From NCBI RefSeq assembly GCF_002954775.1, contig NZ_KZ672952.1, forward strand, positions 1 through 64,000: a stretch of DNA of 64,000 bases. Direction: 5' to 3'. Below are positions 28,229 to 37,192 of the stretch, in pieces. Source of the stretch: Streptomyces geranii. Lineage in GTDB: Bacteria > Actinomycetota > Actinomycetes > Streptomycetales > Streptomycetaceae. A program made the translations under genes and the position numbers. A model generated the notes under the pieces. It was not told the origin of the DNA. It was given only the letters and a program-made list of their open reading frames with translations, and made no database searches. The stretch's first letter is position 1; each line of letters begins with the position of its first letter.

Positions 28229-28250
28229 TCCCGAAATATAGATCAGAGCC
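28221..28250 (-). repeat. Right terminal inverted repeat of the ISL3-type element
   Basis: Complement of 26566-26595 at 28 of 30 positions. The transposase stop codon lies inside it. Confidence 0.9.
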
Positions 28251-28550
28251 ATTTCCGCCGTCCGCCCACACACTCCCCTGGCAACACCAACCGGACAACC
28301 CGCGGCTCTGCAGCTGACCGCGCTGGCCCTCTCGCACACCTCGGGAGACACCGGCAGCACCGACATGGAAGTACTCGCCCGCACGTGCGGGCACTCACCC
28401 CACCAGACCACCGAACTCCTTGACCGGCTGACGGCGTCACACGCACTGGCCATCTGGCACCACAACCGCGAAACCGACGAAGCCTTCTGGCACCTGCCCC
28501 CACAGCACGTCACAGGACGGCCCGGTGAGCCGAAGCCTCGACCGCACTGA
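28251..28550 (+). pseudogene. 3' fragment of a gene cut by the IS element
   Basis: From the IS right end an open frame reads A-L-Q-L-T-A-L-A-L-S-H-T-S-G-D-T-G then MEVLARTCGHSPHQTTELLD, ending at 28550. It looks like a winged-helix C-terminus with good coding bias. The 5' part is absent on the other side of the IS, so it was lost or displaced. An internal ATG at 28365 could still give 61 residues. Confidence 0.45.
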
Positions 28551-28766
28551 CTACGGTGCACGGATGACAGTGCGGCTGAGCGCAGGACATCGCCCGGGCG
28601 GAACAACTGGCTCCGCCCGCCCGTACTATCGCTACACGGGAGCAGACTGCACCAGGTGCGGCCACCCATGACTCAATCAACCCCTGCGGAGTCACCGCCC
28701 AGCCCAGGCGCCCGCCCTGGAGGTTAACTTCAGCCCGGGGCCGCGCCCCGAGGAAGGGCCGGTGCC

Positions 28767-29426
28767 ATGCCTGACACCCAGACCGCCACCACCGAACTGA
28801 CATCGCATTACACAGCCCAGGTGGCAGGCGACCTTGACCGCAACGCCAAGGAACAGGACCGCATCGGCGCGGAAATCGACGCACTGCAGGAACAACTGCG
28901 CGCCCTGCAATACGACCACACCCTGCTGACGAACATGCAGAAGTCGCTCGGCGGGCCCGGACACCATCTCCCAGCCCGCTCCCGAAGCGGCCGCAGCGCC
29001 CTCGGTACCGCGACAGAAGACCACTACGCAGCCCGGTACAAACAAGCGCGTACGGGCGAAGAAGACCGCCACCGCGCAAAGCAGTGAGGCGGTCAAGAAG
29101 CCGGCCGCCAAGAAGCCCGAGGCCGCAGCCAAGGTGACGACCACGAAGGCGGCCCAGCCCACCCTCGTCGAACTGATCCGCCACCACCCCGCCGATCAGA
29201 ACGAACCCCGCTCCACAGCGGAGATCGCAACCGCACTCGGCGAGGCCCACCCCGACCGGCATATCAAGACCACCGTCGTACGCACCACAACCGAAGGACT
29301 CGTCGCCAAAAGCACACGCCCAACGCACCAAGCAGCGCAGCTCCGTCTGCTACACCACCACCAACACCCCGGAACCGGCCACACCCACAACTGCCCCGAC
29401 CGAGGACCAGCACAAGACCAACTGAT
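28767..29426 (+). pseudogene. Coiled-coil / Lys-Ala-rich / winged-helix protein, twice frameshifted
   Basis: ATG 28767 with GAGGAAGGG upstream. The first frame gives an N-terminal coiled coil (LDRNAKEQDRIGAEIDALQE and onward) to about residue 66. Near 28965 the sensible protein moves to another frame: a Pro/Ala linker, then V-K-K-P-A-A-K-K-P-E-A-A-A-K, then a winged helix (TLVELIRHHPADQNEPRSTA and onward). Near 29315 it shifts again to the tail H-A-Q-R-T-K-Q-R-S-S-V-C-Y-T-T-T-N-T-P, stopping near 29426. Joined, the parts give one protein of about 215 residues resembling nucleoid-binding regulators with histone H1-like tails. Confidence 0.65.
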
Positions 29427-29520
29427 CACCGGGATGCCTACCGGGCGCTCCAGGACCCCTGCCGGCCGCCAGACGCCGAGGGTGGAGACCAGTCGCAGAT
29501 GAAATTTCGACCTCCGCAAA

Positions 29521-29781
29521 TCATGCTCCGGCCAGCGCCTCCATCCAGGTAGCCCCGACGGGTGGCACGAAAACGTACCCGCCGCCGGTGGTCAGAAGGT
29601 ACGGGGCCATCGACTCGTGCTGCAGCCGCTTCTGTACGGCCGCTTCCCGGCCTTCGCCACAGTGGTCGGGGCCTTCGACGACGGCTATGGCCTGCGGCTC
29701 GACGTGCTCTTCACGTCCGGCCTCAAGGTACTGCTCCTCGACGGCCTGGCTCTTCTCATCGAAGGCCCGGAGATTCCTCAC
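29521..29781 (-). pseudogene. Possible Dyp-type peroxidase C-terminal fragment
   Basis: An 86-residue frame from GTG 29781 ending V-Q-K-R-L-Q-H-E-S-M-A-P-Y-L then T-G-G-G-Y-V-F-V-P-P. This resembles the final strand and helix of EfeB/Dyp-type peroxidases (VQKRL...GGGYFF). The preceding part is not clearly that family, and the heme-binding region is absent. Read as a relic; a small unrelated protein is possible. Confidence 0.35.
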
Positions 29782-29876
29782 GTAGACGGGCGGACAAGCG
29801 CACGGCAGGGCGACCTTGCGCGGGCGGGCCGAGGCGCCGGAGGTGACAGCGGTCGACGTGCCCGCCTGCATCAGCG

Positions 29877-29911
29877 GGCCGGGCCCGCCGCGGTATGCGG
29901 CGGGCCCGGCC
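29877..29911 (-). terminator. Strong terminator after the polysaccharide lyase gene
   Basis: A perfect 15-bp GC stem (29877-29891 with 29897-29911) and a 5-nt loop GGTAT, 19 nt beyond the lyase stop codon. Confidence 0.85.
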
Positions 29912-29929
29912 GGGCAGTCCCTCGCTTCG

Positions 29930-31132
29930 CTAGAGGCCGAGTGGCCTCGCTTCGGTGATGCTTGCCCAGTCGTTCTCGGGATTCGCCCAGAACGAGATCT
30001 TGAGGTAGCGGGCGTCCAGGGTGCCCGAGGTGAAGTGCACCGTCTCCGGCGCCGTGGTCGTACCGGAACTGCGGCCTTCCCACACCTTGGTGTACGAGAC
30101 GCCGTCCTGTGAAGCGTGGATGGTGTAGTCGTTCCACCGCAGGTCACCGCGATGCCAGGCCACGGTGGCGCCGCAGAGCCGGCGGAGTCTGCCCGTGTCG
30201 AGGATGAGTGCGGCGCCGAATCCCTGGCCGGACCAGCGGGTGGTCAGGTTGCTGTCGATGGCGTTGGAGGGTGGGTTCGCCGGCTCGTACGTGGTGGCGG
30301 ACGCGGCGGCGACCACCGGGGCTCGCGTACAGGTTCGCTGAGGCGTGATGTCCGCGTGGACGGCGCGTTCGTCACCCAGGCGCAGAGCGTCGTAGTACAT
30401 CACTCGCTGCGTGGTGCTGGAGGGAGCTCCGGTGTTCCAGTCCCACTTGTAGATACCGAACTTGAAGTAGGGCGACCGTGGTCCCCCGTCGTGGGTGGCG
30501 CCGGTCTGGTGCACGACGCGTTCGCCGTTCTTCCACACCTGGAGGAGGCCGGTGCTGTCCGTCCTCCAGGTCACGTGGAAGACCCAGTCCACCCAGGTTC
30601 CCGTGGTGTAGGCACCCAGATCGATGGGCTCACCGCGGAAGTCGATCTTCCAGCGTCCTTCGTCGGTCAGAAGTGCCAAGGGGGGAGAGGTGCCCGGGCA
30701 GCCGACGTCGCAGTGGTGCCACTGGCTCACGATCTCGGCCGAGGTGTCGTGGGTCCATGTGGTCGCGAGGTTGATGCTGAAGCCGTACCACCGGTCGGCG
30801 CCTGCGGGTTGCTCGTCGCGCTGCGAGATCTCCGCCCGCTTGCTGCTGGAGACGACCGGATCGGATTTGCGCAACTCGAAGCGGGCTGCGTAGGAGCCGT
30901 CGCGTGTGGGGCTCGTGACGTTGGTGGCTCCGTACGAAGTGGCCCACTGCTTGTTGAGGTTGGCCGGTGCCGCGGCGGGGAGGGTCCGGTCGGCCGACTG
31001 CTCCCAATCGAGGGTGCGTTGCACACCGGCGGGGTCGGCGATGGCTGTCTGCACGGGTGCCAGTGCCACTCCCGCGGCCAGCATCGTCGAGCTGACTGCG
31101 ACGATCCATGCTCTGATGTGTGACCTTTTCAT
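29930..31132 (-). CDS. Secreted polysaccharide lyase (heparin lyase-like) with F5/8C/CBM32-type domain
   Basis: 400 residues. A signal peptide (KRSHIRAWIVAVSSTMLAAG, cleavage after A-I-A-D) precedes a beta-jelly-roll domain (about 40-255) with K-R-A-E-I-S-Q-R-D-E, W-Y-G-F-S-I and Q-W-H, features of the heparin-lyase-like polysaccharide lyase family. A C-terminal discoidin/carbohydrate-binding domain (about 265-400) follows, with S-N-A-I-D-S-N-L-T-T-R-W-S-G-Q and Y-T-I-H-A-S-Q-D-G. It is probably an extracellular enzyme that cleaves an acidic polysaccharide; the substrate is not deducible. The terminator at 29877 ends the transcript. Confidence 0.75.
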   Translation of the reverse strand: MKRSHIRAWIVAVSSTMLAAGVALAPVQTAIADPAGVQRTLDWEQSADRTLPAAAPANLNKQWATSYGATNVTSPTRDGSYAARFELRKSDPVVSSSKRAEISQRDEQPAGADRWYGFSINLATTWTHDTSAEIVSQWHHCDVGCPGTSPPLALLTDEGRWKIDFRGEPIDLGAYTTGTWVDWVFHVTWRTDSTGLLQVWKNGERVVHQTGATHDGGPRSPYFKFGIYKWDWNTGAPSSTTQRVMYYDALRLGDERAVHADITPQRTCTRAPVVAAASATTYEPANPPSNAIDSNLTTRWSGQGFGAALILDTGRLRRLCGATVAWHRGDLRWNDYTIHASQDGVSYTKVWEGRSSGTTTAPETVHFTSGTLDARYLKISFWANPENDWASITEARPLGL

Positions 31133-31282
31133 GCTCGAACTCCTTCGTAGGACGCCAGGCGAATGGTTTCGTTCGTGCGGTCCCTGGGGGCGGGGCGCTG
31201 GCTCTCACTCGCCTCCGGACAGCCCAGGGGGTCTCCGGCGCGACAACGGGCGGGTTACGGGACCAGACCGTGGCCCCGTTCC

Positions 31283-31699
31283 TCAACTGGCCGTGACGGT
31301 CAGTCGGCTGTAGGTGATGTTCATCGCGTTGACCGGGAACCCGCCCCACCACCTCTCGATACAGCGCGTCTGGCCCGCTGCCACGGAGACGTATTCAGGA
31401 GCCGCGAGGGGCGCGCTGCTCTGCACCCTTGCGGTGCCCTGGGCCGAGTAGCCGGCTGTGACGCACAGCCGCGTCCTCCCGAAGACCCATGTCGGAAAGT
31501 TGTAAGCGTCGTGGTAGTAGAGGGGCGGTGACTGCGTTGCTGCTGCCCGAACAAGAGCCGAGGGGACGTGCTGTGTCGCGGCGGCCGTCGCTGGCCGTGG
31601 CGATGCCTGGGCAAGACCGGCCGGTCCCAGGCCCAGACCTGACACGACGCTGATGGCCGACAGGGCGACGGCAAGGCGCCGAAGCGACGTTCGAGTCAT
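31283..31699 (-). CDS. Small secreted hypothetical protein
   Basis: 138 residues with a clear signal peptide (MTRTSLRRLAVALSAISVVS onward, cleavage near A-Q-A-S). The mature part has two cysteines (L-C-V-T-A-G-Y and R-C-I-E-R-W-W) that could form one disulfide, and a Trp/aromatic-rich C-terminus. No domain was recognised. It lies 150 bp upstream of the polysaccharide lyase on the same strand and may be co-exported, but it has its own leader. Confidence 0.65.
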   Translation of the reverse strand: MTRTSLRRLAVALSAISVVSGLGLGPAGLAQASPRPATAAATQHVPSALVRAAATQSPPLYYHDAYNFPTWVFGRTRLCVTAGYSAQGTARVQSSAPLAAPEYVSVAAGQTRCIERWWGGFPVNAMNITYSRLTVTAS

Positions 31700-31935
31700 G
31701 CGATGCCCTACCTTTCAAGGGTGGTTGCTCTGGTCATTCGTAAGATCGGAGGGCTCAGGGGCTCTGGGTATGGCTGTCATGCGGGAGACCTCTCGATGGC
31801 TCAAGGAACTTGGCCGCCCGGAGCCCCGCGACGACTCGACCGCCAATTGGGAGATGCGACTCCGATCGCTGCTGTAGGACAACGTCGGCGAGGTCGTCTG
31901 CGGGATTGGTCTACGACGAGCTGGCGGAGGGGAAC
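31700..31935. other. Intergenic region left of the IS110 transposase
   Basis: About 235 bp. It probably includes the left end of the IS110-type element, which has no terminal inverted repeats to mark it. Short open frames here show nothing recognisable. Confidence 0.4.
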
Positions 31936-33126
31936 GTGCCCGAGATCTGGGCCGGTGTGGACATCGGCAAGACGCATCACCACTGCGTGGTGATCAACGC
32001 GGAGGGCGAGCGCCTGCTGTCCCGCCGGGTCGTGAACGACGAGAGTGAGCTTCTCGCCCTGATCGGCGACGTCCTGGAGATGTCCCGGGACGTGCTGTGG
32101 GCTGTCGACCTCAACCACGGTGGTGCCGCACTGCTGATCGGCCTGCTGGTCAGCCACGGCCAGCCGGTCGCCTACCTCACCGGCCTGGCGGTCCACCGCG
32201 CCTCGGCCACCTACCGGGGCGAGGGCAAGACGGATGCGAAGGACGCCTTCGTCATCGCCGACCAGGCCCGCGTCCGCCGCGACCTCGGCCTCCTGCGGCC
32301 CGGCGACGAGATCGCCGTCGACCTGCGCACCCTCACCACCCGCCGCCTGGACACGGTCTTCGACCGGACCCGGCAGATCAACCGGCTCAGGGCCCAGCTG
32401 CTGGAAATCTTTCCCGCGTTGGAGCGGGCACTGGAGCTGACGAACCGGGGACCGGTGATGCTGCTGACCGGCTTCCAGACCCCGGCCGCGATCCGTCGGG
32501 CGGGAACGAGCCGGATCGAGACGTGGCTGAAGAACCGCAAGGTCCGCGGCGCCGCCGCACTGGCGAAAACGGCCGTGGAGGCCGCCCGGGCCCAGCAGAC
32601 CGCGCTGCCCGGCGAGAAGCTGGCCGCCGCCATGGTGGTCCGCCTCGCGAAGGGGGTGATGGCCCTTGATGAGGAGATCGCCGAACTCGACGCCCTGATC
32701 GAGGCCCGGTTTCGCGAGCATCCGCACGCCGAGGTGATCCGCAGCCTGCCCGGCATGGGCACCAGACTCGCGGCCGAGTTCATCGCCGCCACCGGCGGCG
32801 ACATGGACGCCTTCGGCAGCCCCGACCGCCTCGCCGGCTTCGCCGGCCTGGCCCCCAGGCCACGCGACTCCGGCCGCGTCAGCGGCAACCTGCGCCGCCC
32901 CCGGCGTTACCACCGCGGCCTGCTGCGAACCATGTACCTGTCGGCCATGGTGAGCCTTCAGTGCTGCCCTGTCTCCAAGGCGTTCTACGACCGGAAGCGA
33001 AACGAGGGCAAGGGACACAAGCAGGCCCTGCTGGCTCTCGCACGCCGACGCCTCAACGTCCTGTGGGCGATGATCCGTGACGGAGAGTGCTTTCATGTTT
33101 CACCTCCCGTCACGGGAGTGGCTTGA
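31936..33126 (+). CDS. IS110-family transposase
   Basis: 396 residues from GTG 31936, directly after GGAGGGGAAC. The N-terminal DEDD RuvC-like domain has W-A-G-V-D-I-G-K-T-H-H-H and T-D-A-K-D-A; the C-terminal Tnp_20 domain has I-R-S-L-P-G-M-G-T-R-L-A and G-L-A-P-R-P-R-D-S-G. The frame is complete, so it may be active. IS110-family enzymes use a non-coding bridge RNA from the element's flanks; the flanks here were not resolved. Confidence 0.9.
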   Translation: MPEIWAGVDIGKTHHHCVVINAEGERLLSRRVVNDESELLALIGDVLEMSRDVLWAVDLNHGGAALLIGLLVSHGQPVAYLTGLAVHRASATYRGEGKTDAKDAFVIADQARVRRDLGLLRPGDEIAVDLRTLTTRRLDTVFDRTRQINRLRAQLLEIFPALERALELTNRGPVMLLTGFQTPAAIRRAGTSRIETWLKNRKVRGAAALAKTAVEAARAQQTALPGEKLAAAMVVRLAKGVMALDEEIAELDALIEARFREHPHAEVIRSLPGMGTRLAAEFIAATGGDMDAFGSPDRLAGFAGLAPRPRDSGRVSGNLRRPRRYHRGLLRTMYLSAMVSLQCCPVSKAFYDRKRNEGKGHKQALLALARRRLNVLWAMIRDGECFHVSPPVTGVA

Positions 33127-33298
33127 CAACACGATTGGGAAGTTCCTTCGAGCTGGTGTCCAGGCGGCCTTGGAGAAGTGGTTCTTCTCTCTGCTTGATC
33201 CCGGCCGCATCGGAGTACTGAGCCGACGCATCCCATGTTCGGCTCCCGGGTGTCCCGGGAGCACTCCCTGATCAGTCCTCGATCATCCCGGTCGCAGG

Positions 33299-33961
33299 TC
33301 AGCCGGCCGGGGAACCGGAGCCATTCCCCAAGCCGTGGGCTCGCGCTACTTCCGCGGCCTCATTGCGTCCGGCCACACCGAGCTTGCGGACGACGGACGA
33401 CAGGTAGTTGTGCACCGTGTGAGGGTCGAGGAAGAGCTCACGGGCAATCCGGGACGGCTCCTTGCCCTGCGCCAGCAGGGTCAGCACCTGACGTTCCCGC
33501 CCACTGAGGGAGGGAAGGGGACTGACCGCCGGCGTCCGTACCGCCTCCAGTGCGACGAAGAGATGGCTGCGCGCAGTGTGGTCGAGTACGGTCAGTCCTC
33601 GGGCGGCCGCACCGAGTGCCGCCAGCAGAGCGGGTGCTGAACACGTCTTCAGTACGAATCCGGCGGCACCGGCGCGCAGCGCGTCGCCGACCCGGGAACC
33701 CTCGTCATAGCCGGACACCACGACGACCGGCAGGTCCGGCCGTTCGCCGGCCAAGGCGCGGATCGCTGTCAGCCCGTCGCCTCCCGCCATCTCCAAGTCC
33801 ATCACCACGACGTCCGGTTCCGTGTTCAGAACGACGTCCACCGCTTCCGCGGCATTGCCGGCCTCACCCACCACGTGCATGCCCGCCACCTCCGCGTAGT
33901 CGCGCAGACCGTTGCGGAAGACTTCGTGATCGTCGACGATGACCATCCGGATCGGTGTCAA
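33299..33961 (-). CDS. NarL/LuxR-family response regulator
   Basis: 220 residues. The receiver domain has acidic pocket D10/D11, phosphorylation site D55 (VVVMDLEM) and K105 (FVLKT). The C-terminal LuxR HTH (about 150-212) begins LSGRERQVLTLLAQGKEPSR. It overlaps the upstream kinase gene by 4 nt (ATGA), so the two are translated together as one two-component system. Unlike the pair at 20.5-22.5 kb, this one is intact. Confidence 0.9.
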   Translation of the reverse strand: MTPIRMVIVDDHEVFRNGLRDYAEVAGMHVVGEAGNAAEAVDVVLNTEPDVVVMDLEMAGGDGLTAIRALAGERPDLPVVVVSGYDEGSRVGDALRAGAAGFVLKTCSAPALLAALGAAARGLTVLDHTARSHLFVALEAVRTPAVSPLPSLSGRERQVLTLLAQGKEPSRIARELFLDPHTVHNYLSSVVRKLGVAGRNEAAEVARAHGLGNGSGSPAG

Positions 33962-35931
33962 CTCGGGCTCCCCAGCGGGAGGCGCGCCACCACAGTGAGA
34001 CCGCGCTCCTGCTTCGTGTCGAGCAACAGCTCGCCGCCCAGTTCCTCCGCCCGTTCACGCATGGAGGTCAGCCCCACTCCCGCGCGACGCTGCGCCCTCA
34101 GTCCCTTTCCGTTGTCAGTGACACTCAGTTCGAGGATGTCGGACACCTGTACGGTCACGACGCATCGCGTGGCGACCGCATGCCGGATGACGTTGGTCAT
34201 GGCCTCTGTGGCAATGAGGTACGCGGCGGCGTCCACTGCTGCGGGCAGGTCCGCTGCGTCCCCTTCGGACTCGACGGTAATGCGGATGCTGTCGGGGGAG
34301 GACAGCCGGTCCGCGTACAGACGCAGGGCCTCGATCAGCCCTTCGTCGTCGAGAGCGGCGGGGCGGAGGCCCACCACAGCTTGGGAAACATCGGACGTGA
34401 TGCCGTCCACCAGGACCTGGAGGGCCTGAAGCCGTTCGCGCAGATGCTCTGCGCTGCTGCCCTCGGCCACGTGCTCGGCTGCCGCGAGCCGCAGGCGGAG
34501 CCCGACGAGGGAAGGCCCGACGCCGTCGTGCAGGTCCCGGCGCAGACGTCGGCGCTCTTCCTCCCGTGCACGCACCACACGTTCACGCGATTCCCTCAGG
34601 TCGGCGGTGAGCCTGGCGGTCTCCACGGCCATCGCCGCCAGTCCGGCTGTCTGGTTGAGCAGTTCTCTGTCGGCGGAGGAAAGGTCGTCTCCCGGCAGCC
34701 GGGGGCTGACCATCAGCTGGCCGATGACCGCGTTCCGGTATTTCAGGGGAAGAGTCATTACGGTGCCGGTGGGCGCACCGTGACGCACACGGGGCCCGGC
34801 GGGTGTCTCGATGGCTACGTACGACAGGCGCAGCGCGTCTGCCAGAGTGCGGGCCACCATGGGCAGGGCGGCGTCCGGCTCGATCGAGGACCGCAGACGG
34901 GCGGTCAGACGGGCCATGACGGTGTGGGGTTCGTCCCGGTCACCGAAGAAGATCCGGTTCACGGCACGTTGGCTGCGCTGGTGCAGCGGCTGAAGAGCCA
35001 CCGCGACGACGCCGGTCGCCAGCAGGGAGGCCGCGAAGGTGGACCTCCGGTGGAGAACACCGTTGACCGACCACATCACACCCGCATACAGGACGACCAC
35101 GCCCGCAGTGAGGCCCGCATAGGCAAGCGAGCGTCGAATGATCAGATCAATGGCCCACAGCCGGTAACGCAGAACCGCGACGGCCACGGCGGTGGGGACG
35201 CCGGCATCGAGGCAGAAGCCGATCCCATGCAGCACCACAGGCGGGTACGGCAGGCGGTCTAGCGCGACCTGCCCGCCTATGGCCAGCGCGACGGCGAAGG
35301 CCAGCCACTTCAACTGGTCGCGCTCCAGGCGCGCTCCTCTTCGCCACCGTGTCACGAGCGAGACCAGGGCAATCAGGAGACATACCTGCAAAGCGATGAA
35401 CGTGACCCGGTTCACGGGAAAGAGAGGGCTCTGCCCGATGTCCTCGGGATCCACCACGCCGGCCGTAGGGTGGATGGCCCCGACCACTGCGAGGACGGCG
35501 GTCGGCAGAACCACCAGAGCCGAGAAGATGAGGCCGGTCAGGCGCCAACGCGGCGAAGGCAGACGTCCTGTGGGGTACAGCAAAAGAGCCAGGGGAAGCG
35601 CGCCGAAGGCCGGCCACCACACCCACGCTGTCATCCAGCCGAGAACACTTGTGCCGGGCATCCGTGCCGCCGATGCCAGCGGCCACACCTGGTGGATCAG
35701 GCATCCGAGCGAACCGCTCAGCGCCATCAGGAGCATCAGCCAGCCCAGTGGGTGGCGCGGCAGCCGATGAGCCAGTAGTCCTCCGACGGCCGCGAAAGAG
35801 ACCGAGACACCGGCGTCGCCCCAGTACAGGTCCTGGAGTCGGTTTTCGTACGCCGCGATGCACACCGCCGCGGCCACACCACTTAGCGCGCCAGCAGCCA
35901 CCGGATAAGCCCACCGCCGGTATCTCTCCAT
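33958..35931 (-). CDS. Sensor histidine kinase (multi-TM, GAF-like, HisKA_3)
   Basis: 657 residues. About nine or ten N-terminal TM segments (to about 330) precede a GAF-like sensory region (about 355-430). The HisKA_3 motif R-R-D-L-H-D-G-V-G-P-S-L-V-G-L supplies the phospho-acceptor His; an HATPase domain with E-A-M-T-N-V-I-R-H-A, V-T-D-N-G-K-G and G-V-G-L-T-S-M-R-E-R-A follows. The chosen ATG at 35931 starts M-E-R-Y-R-R-W; a longer frame exists upstream but adds unconserved residues. It probably phosphorylates the adjacent LuxR-type regulator. Confidence 0.85.
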   Translation of the reverse strand: MERYRRWAYPVAAGALSGVAAAVCIAAYENRLQDLYWGDAGVSVSFAAVGGLLAHRLPRHPLGWLMLLMALSGSLGCLIHQVWPLASAARMPGTSVLGWMTAWVWWPAFGALPLALLLYPTGRLPSPRWRLTGLIFSALVVLPTAVLAVVGAIHPTAGVVDPEDIGQSPLFPVNRVTFIALQVCLLIALVSLVTRWRRGARLERDQLKWLAFAVALAIGGQVALDRLPYPPVVLHGIGFCLDAGVPTAVAVAVLRYRLWAIDLIIRRSLAYAGLTAGVVVLYAGVMWSVNGVLHRRSTFAASLLATGVVAVALQPLHQRSQRAVNRIFFGDRDEPHTVMARLTARLRSSIEPDAALPMVARTLADALRLSYVAIETPAGPRVRHGAPTGTVMTLPLKYRNAVIGQLMVSPRLPGDDLSSADRELLNQTAGLAAMAVETARLTADLRESRERVVRAREEERRRLRRDLHDGVGPSLVGLRLRLAAAEHVAEGSSAEHLRERLQALQVLVDGITSDVSQAVVGLRPAALDDEGLIEALRLYADRLSSPDSIRITVESEGDAADLPAAVDAAAYLIATEAMTNVIRHAVATRCVVTVQVSDILELSVTDNGKGLRAQRRAGVGLTSMRERAEELGGELLLDTKQERGLTVVARLPLGSPS

Positions 35932-35981
35932 GGCACAGCCCCCCGTGCAGAAGGCCGCCACCAGAGCGGCTCGCGAGGAGC

Positions 35982-36278
35982 CTAAAGAGCTACCCACCCG
36001 TCATGACGCTGCGTTATCGAGTCGATACCTGGTGTGCGAGCGGGGTGGCTCCAACAGCTGTCGCGGGCCAGCTGATCGGTCGGCCGCATCTCGCCCAGTC
36101 CTCGCAGGATCGCCACGACGATCTCGTAGCGGGCCCTCAGCGCGATGTCCTCCCCCGCGGCGGCGTCCAGCGGGGCGCGGGCGTGGCCGATCCAATGCGG
36201 CAGATCGGCACAGGCCTCGTCATGAAAGGTGGTACGACGCAGCGGGGTGCGCAAGTCGCCCAGGGTGCGGCCGAGCAA
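35982..36278 (-). CDS. Hypothetical protein next to an ATPase relic
   Basis: 98 residues from a TTG near 36278 (R-T-L-G-D-L-R-T-P-L-R-R-T-T-F-H-D-E-A-C), ending at 35982. Coding-like sequence continues upstream in the same frame over the end of the ATP-binding relic, without a good start codon. Not recognised. It may be the downstream partner of the ATP-binding protein in a decayed transposon-like unit. Confidence 0.35.
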   Translation of the reverse strand: MLGRTLGDLRTPLRRTTFHDEACADLPHWIGHARAPLDAAAGEDIALRARYEIVVAILRGLGEMRPTDQLARDSCWSHPARTPGIDSITQRHDGWVAL

Positions 36279-36286
36279 TGCTCGGG

Positions 36287-36778
36287 TCAGCTGCGGATAC
36301 TGCTGTCGAGGAAGCTGAGGACCGTGCGGACCGTGTCGCGGCTGAACCAGGCGGTCTCGGGGTGCTGTTCGAGGATGTCCTGGATGTGGAAGGTGACCTT
36401 GGCCCAGTTGCGGAAGTTGCCGTGGCAGGCGGCGTCGTTGATCCACATCAGGTCGTCGGGGGCGACGTTCTGCCACAGGGCGTGATAGGTCGGCATCAGG
36501 GCCAGGACTTCGTCGGGGGTGAGTGATTGGTACTGCTGGTAGATCGGGATGCGGGAGAAGAGGCCGGAGCAACTACGGATGCGCTGGAGGCAGTTGTCGC
36601 CGCCGGCGAGGATCACGGTCAGCTGGGTGCTCTTGTTCTCCCAGAGAGTCTGCAGGTACTCCAGGGAGTTCTTGGTCAGGCCCTGGGCTTCGTCGCAGAC
36701 CAGGACGCGGTGCTGCTCGGCGAAAGCCTCCCGGAGGAGTCCGTCGAGCTCGTCGCCTTTGGGTGGGTCGCCGGGCAT
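36287..36778 (-). pseudogene. Truncated transposition-type ATP-binding protein
   Basis: 163 residues from ATG 36778: R-V-L-V-C-D-E-A-Q-G-L (Walker B), T-V-I-L-A-G-G-D (sensor 1-like) and an R-I-P box, as in TniB/IstB/ExeA-like AAA proteins that accompany transposases. The Walker A part is missing: at about 36780 the sequence changes to an unrelated LuxR fragment. So the gene is a 3' half. Confidence 0.6.
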
Positions 36779-36784
36779 CGCCAG

Positions 36785-36905
36785 TGCGCGGAAGCGAGGA
36801 CCGCGGCCTGGACGCGGCGCTGGACACCGAGCTTGGCCAGCAGACGGGGGATGCGGTTCTTGACGGTCTTCTCGGAGACGCCGGCCGACAAGTACTTCGC
36901 GGCGG
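36785..36905 (-). pseudogene. LuxR-type HTH fragment
   Basis: The minus strand reads A-G-V-S-E-K-T-V-K-N-R-I-P-R-L-L-A-K-L-G-V-Q-R-R-V-Q-A-A-V-L-A-S. This is the recognition helix and last helix of a NarL/LuxR regulator, with nothing of the receiver domain. It abuts the ATPase relic directly, marking a recombination junction. Confidence 0.55.
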
Positions 36906-37192
36906 TGGCGGTCTGTGCGGTGGCTCTGCTGACGCTGGCGATCCCGAGGTGGTCCATGTGGTGAGCCGCCGCTTCCTGGCTCCTCTTCGCGCTGACCTGC
37001 TATCTCTCTTACGGCCTCGCGCTCTTCGCCCTCATAGGCGCGGCGACGCCGCGGCTGGGCCGTCGCCGGGTTCGGCTGGCGGAAGACACAGCGGCTGCTG
37101 GTCACGTGCTACTGCCAGGGCGCGGGCGGGGTACGACCGTACGGCTACGGGGTGTGGGCCAATCTGGTGTGCGCCGCGCTGATCACGGGGCG

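Larger units (their letters stand above)
26566..28250 (+). mobile_element. ISL3-family insertion sequence
   Basis: A 1,685-bp element bounded by 30-bp terminal inverted repeats (26566-26595 and 28221-28250) that agree at 28 of 30 positions; the outer end reads GGCTCTGATC and the inner end GGGATCACCCAG. It contains one intact transposase gene. The flanking 8-mers (CTTTGATC left, ATTTCCGC right) are not a target duplication, so the element or its surroundings have rearranged since insertion. Confidence 0.85.

Noticed and set aside
33077..33271. 64-residue plus-strand frame after the IS110 transposase
   Set aside because: Overlaps the transposase stop, has no ribosome site and no recognisable sequence.
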